Assembly (NCBI GenBank): GCA_963966185.1
Contig: CAWZYM010000328.1
Location: forward strand, 326,501 to 390,500
DNA length: 64,000 nt
Origin: Rhabditoides inermis
Lineage: Eukaryota; Nematoda; Chromadorea; Rhabditida; Rhabditidae
Direction of reading: 5' to 3'
The position numbers and the translations under genes are program-made. This document shows, piece after piece, positions 62,198 to 64,000 of the stretch (its first letter is position 1; every line of letters starts with the position of its first letter). The notes beneath the pieces were generated by a model. It did no database searches, was not told where the DNA came from, and saw nothing but the letters and a program-made list of their open reading frames with translations.

Positions 62198-64000
62198 TTC
62201 GTGGCGGCTCGTAGCTGTTCGTGGCTGACGTTACAACTCGTAGATTTTCGTGGATTGTGACTCTCGCGGCTGACAGTTGTTCGTTGCGGCTCGTAGCTGT
62301 TCGTGGCTGACGTTCAACTCGTAGATGTTCGTGGATTGTGGCTCTCGCGGCTGACAGTTGTTCGTGGCGGCTCGTAGCTGTTTGTGGCTGAAGTTGAAAC
62401 TCGTAGATGCTCGTGGAATCTGGCTCTCGCGGCTGACTTCTTTGTGGCGGCTCGTAGCTGTTCGTGGCTGACGTTTCAACTCGTAGATGTTCGTGTATTG
62501 TGGTTTTCGTGGCTGATAGATGTTCGTGGCGGCTCGTAGCTGTTCGTGGCTGAAGTTGCAACTCGTAGATGTTCGTGGATTGTGGTTCTCGCGGCTGATA
62601 GATGTTCGTGGCGGCTCGTGGCTGTTTGTAACTGAAGTTGAAACTCGTAGCTGTTCGTGGATTGTGGCTCTCGCGGCTGACAGTTATTCGTGGCGGCTCG
62701 TAGCTGTTCGTGGCTGACGTTACAACTCGTAGATATTCGTGGATTGTGGCTCTCGCGGCTGACAGTTGTTCGTGGTGGCTCGTAGCTGTTTGTCACTGAA
62801 GTTGAAACTCGTAGCTGTTCGTGGATTGTGGCTCTCGCGGCTGACAGTAGCTGTTCGTGGCAGACGTAGCAACTCGTAGATGTTCGTGGATTGTGGCTTC
62901 GCAGCTGACAGTTGTTCGTGGCGGCTCGTAGCTGTTCGTGGCTGACGTTGCAACTCGTAAATGCTCGTGGATTGTGGCTCTCGCGGCTGACTTCTTCGTG
63001 GCGGCTCGTAGCTGTTCGTGGCTGACGTTACAACTCGTAGATGTTCGTGTATTGTGGTTTTCGCGGCTGATAGATGTTCGTGGCGGCACGTAGCTGTTTG
63101 TGGCTGAAGTTGAAACTCGTAGATGTTCGTGGATTGTGACTCTTGCGGCTGACAGTTGTTCGTGGCGGCTCGTAGCTGTTCGTGGCTCACGTTGCAACTC
63201 GTAGATGTTCGTGGATTGTGGCTCTCGCGGCTGACAGTTGTTCGTGGCGGCTCGTAGCTGTTCGTGGCTGACGTTACAACTCGTAGATGTTCGTGGATTG
63301 TGGTTTTTGCGGCTGATAGATGTTCGTGGCGGCTCGTAGCTGTTTGTGGCTGAAGTTGAAACTCGTAGATGTTCGTGGATTGTGACTCTCGCGGCTGACA
63401 GTTGTTCGTGGCGGCTCGTAGCTGTTCGTGACTCACGTTGCAACTCGTAGATGTTCGTGGATTGTGCTCTCGCGGCTGACAGTGGTTCGTGGCGGCTCGT
63501 AGCTGTTTGTGGCTGAAGTTGAAACTCGTAGATGTTTGTGGATTGTGACTCTCGCGGCTGACAGTTGTTCGTGGCGGCTCGTAGCTGTTCGTGGCTGACG
63601 TTGCAACTCGTAGATGTTCGTGGATTGTGGCTCTCGCGGCTGACAGTTGTTCGTGGCGGCTCGTAGCTGTTTGTGGCTGAAGTTGAAACTCGTAGATTTT
63701 CGTGGATTGTGACTCTCGCGGCTGACAGTTGTTCGTTGCGGCTCGTAGCTGTTCGTGGCTGACGTTCAACTCGTAGATGTTCGTGGATTGTGGTATTCGC
63801 AGCTGATAGATGTTCGTGGCGGCTCGTAGCTGTTCGTGGCTGACGTTACAACTCGTAGATATTCGTGGATTGTGGTTTTCGCGGCTGATAGATGTTCGTG
63901 GCGGCTCGTAGCTGTTCGTGGCTGACGTTGCAACTCGTAGATGTTCGTGAATTGTGGCTCTCGCGGCTGACAGTTGTTCGTGGCGGCTCGTAGCTGTTTG
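62198..64000 (+). repeat. Irregular right-hand satellite tail
   Basis: Still the 82-bp monomer, but the order matches no long block elsewhere in the window and single-base deletions appear: GACGTTCAAC at 62,310 and 63,761, GGCTTCGCAG at 62,896, ATTGTGCTCTC at 63,463. A segment of about 100 bp at 62,241-62,340 recurs at 63,693-63,790 (offset 1,452), sharing GATTTTCG, GTTCGTTGCGG and GACGTTCAAC. GGCGGCACGTAG (63,083) and GTGGTATTCG (63,790) are private. Loss of regularity suggests a less homogenised zone. Confidence 0.8.

Larger units (their letters stand above)
1..64000. repeat. 82-bp satellite array filling the window
   Basis: The sequence is a continuous head-to-tail array of an 82-bp monomer, all copies in one orientation, roughly 780 copies. 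The consensus has T 28, G 28, C 15 and A 11, so it is 52% GC with strong strand asymmetry (68% G+T on +). It carries seven CpG sites per monomer (monomer positions 8, 25, 35, 45, 54, 64 and 74). Monomers differ at a limited set of diagnostic positions (about 4-11, 16-21, 32-33, 45, 52-60, 66-70 and 80-82), and these subtypes recur in fixed orders, defining higher-order repeats. No non-repeat sequence interrupts the array and no flank is present. The general class (satellite with HORs) is certain. The family, species and chromosomal site (centromeric, pericentromeric or other) cannot be decided from this window. Confidence 0.98.

Noticed and set aside
1..64000. Dozens of long minus-strand open frames as real protein-coding genes
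   Set aside because: All are the same 82-residue period read from a stop-poor strand in overlapping frames. They start mostly at TTG or GTG, are ended by recurrent neutral-looking variants (GTTACA), and show no domain, signal or gene-structure context.
1..64000. CRISPR array
   Set aside because: There are no unique spacers. The whole 82 bp is repeated, with no short repeat separated by unrelated sequences and no cas genes.
1..64000. CENP-B box
   Set aside because: TTCG is frequent, but TTCGnnnnAnnCGGG or its complement was not found. In TTCGTGGCGG the following bases do not fit, and even the GGCGGGTCG variant has the wrong spacing.
1..64000. G-quadruplex or telomeric repeat
   Set aside because: Although G-rich, the strand has almost no GGG runs and no telomere-like hexamer array.
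1..64000. Repeat-protein gene such as a zinc-finger, TALE-like or PPR family
   Set aside because: The Cys and His spacing in SCENHN and SCNVSHEQ does not fit C2H2 fingers, and the period of 82 residues, frame-independent, does not match 34-35 residue families.
1..64000. Transposable element, rRNA, tRNA or other gene embedded in the array
   Set aside because: Reading from end to end I found no stretch departing from the monomer. All irregularities are explained by deletion, duplication or substitution within it.
1..64000. Bacterial or plasmid origin
   Set aside because: 64 kb without any gene and with multi-level satellite structure is not expected in bacteria. An extreme assembly artefact remains possible but would not explain the many monomer subtypes.

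Overview
The whole window is one tandem-repeat (satellite) array. I see no conventional gene, RNA gene, mobile element or CRISPR array. The basic unit is 82 bp, about 780 units in 64 kb, all head to tail on the same strand. Both ends of the window lie inside the array, so neither flank is visible. A gene-free array this long, with multimeric higher-order repeats (HORs) and near-identical multi-kilobase duplications, points to a eukaryotic heterochromatic locus. I cannot name the species or the satellite family from sequence alone.

The structure is hierarchical. (1) A 17-bp motif, CTCGTAGCTGTTCGTGG, occurs in three diverged versions per monomer, spaced 20, 29 and 33 bp. (2) These make the 82-bp monomer (first copy at 1-82), which has length variants of 111, 80, 79, 75 and 65 bp. 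(3) Monomer subtypes are arranged into HORs of 574, 763, 1,339, 1,402, 1,421, 1,539 and 2,517 bp. (4) Larger tandem duplications of about 3.0-3.5 kb, 5.4 kb, 11,366 bp and 14,659 bp contain those HORs.

Layout: 1-11.64 kb is a 3.0-3.5 kb module that was duplicated again as a 5.4-kb unit (about 1,008-6,420 and 6,421-11,640). 11.64-18.30 kb holds a 1,421-bp pair and a 1,402-bp pair. 8,561-19,926 is repeated, apparently without change, at 19,927-31,292. 31,273-32,798 is a 763-bp pair. 36,178-43,110 is a ladder of HOR units that all begin at the same phase but change length (1,339, 1,339, 1,539, 1,539, 574 bp, then a partial unit). 28,452-43,110 is repeated, apparently without change, at 43,111-57,769. 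57,087-62,197 is a 2,517-bp pair whose second copy gained about 77 bp. 62.2-64.0 kb is a less ordered tail with one-base deletions.

The + strand is G+T rich (56 of 82 bases in the consensus), with frequent TAG and TGA. The complementary strand has few stops, so all three minus-strand frames stay open for long stretches. Because 82 is not a multiple of 3, each frame reads the same 82-residue period. This yields many apparent proteins (the longest is 863 codons, 42,461-45,052), most opening at TTG or GTG. I regard them as by-products of repeat composition, with the frame-independent openness kept as the most unusual property of the window.
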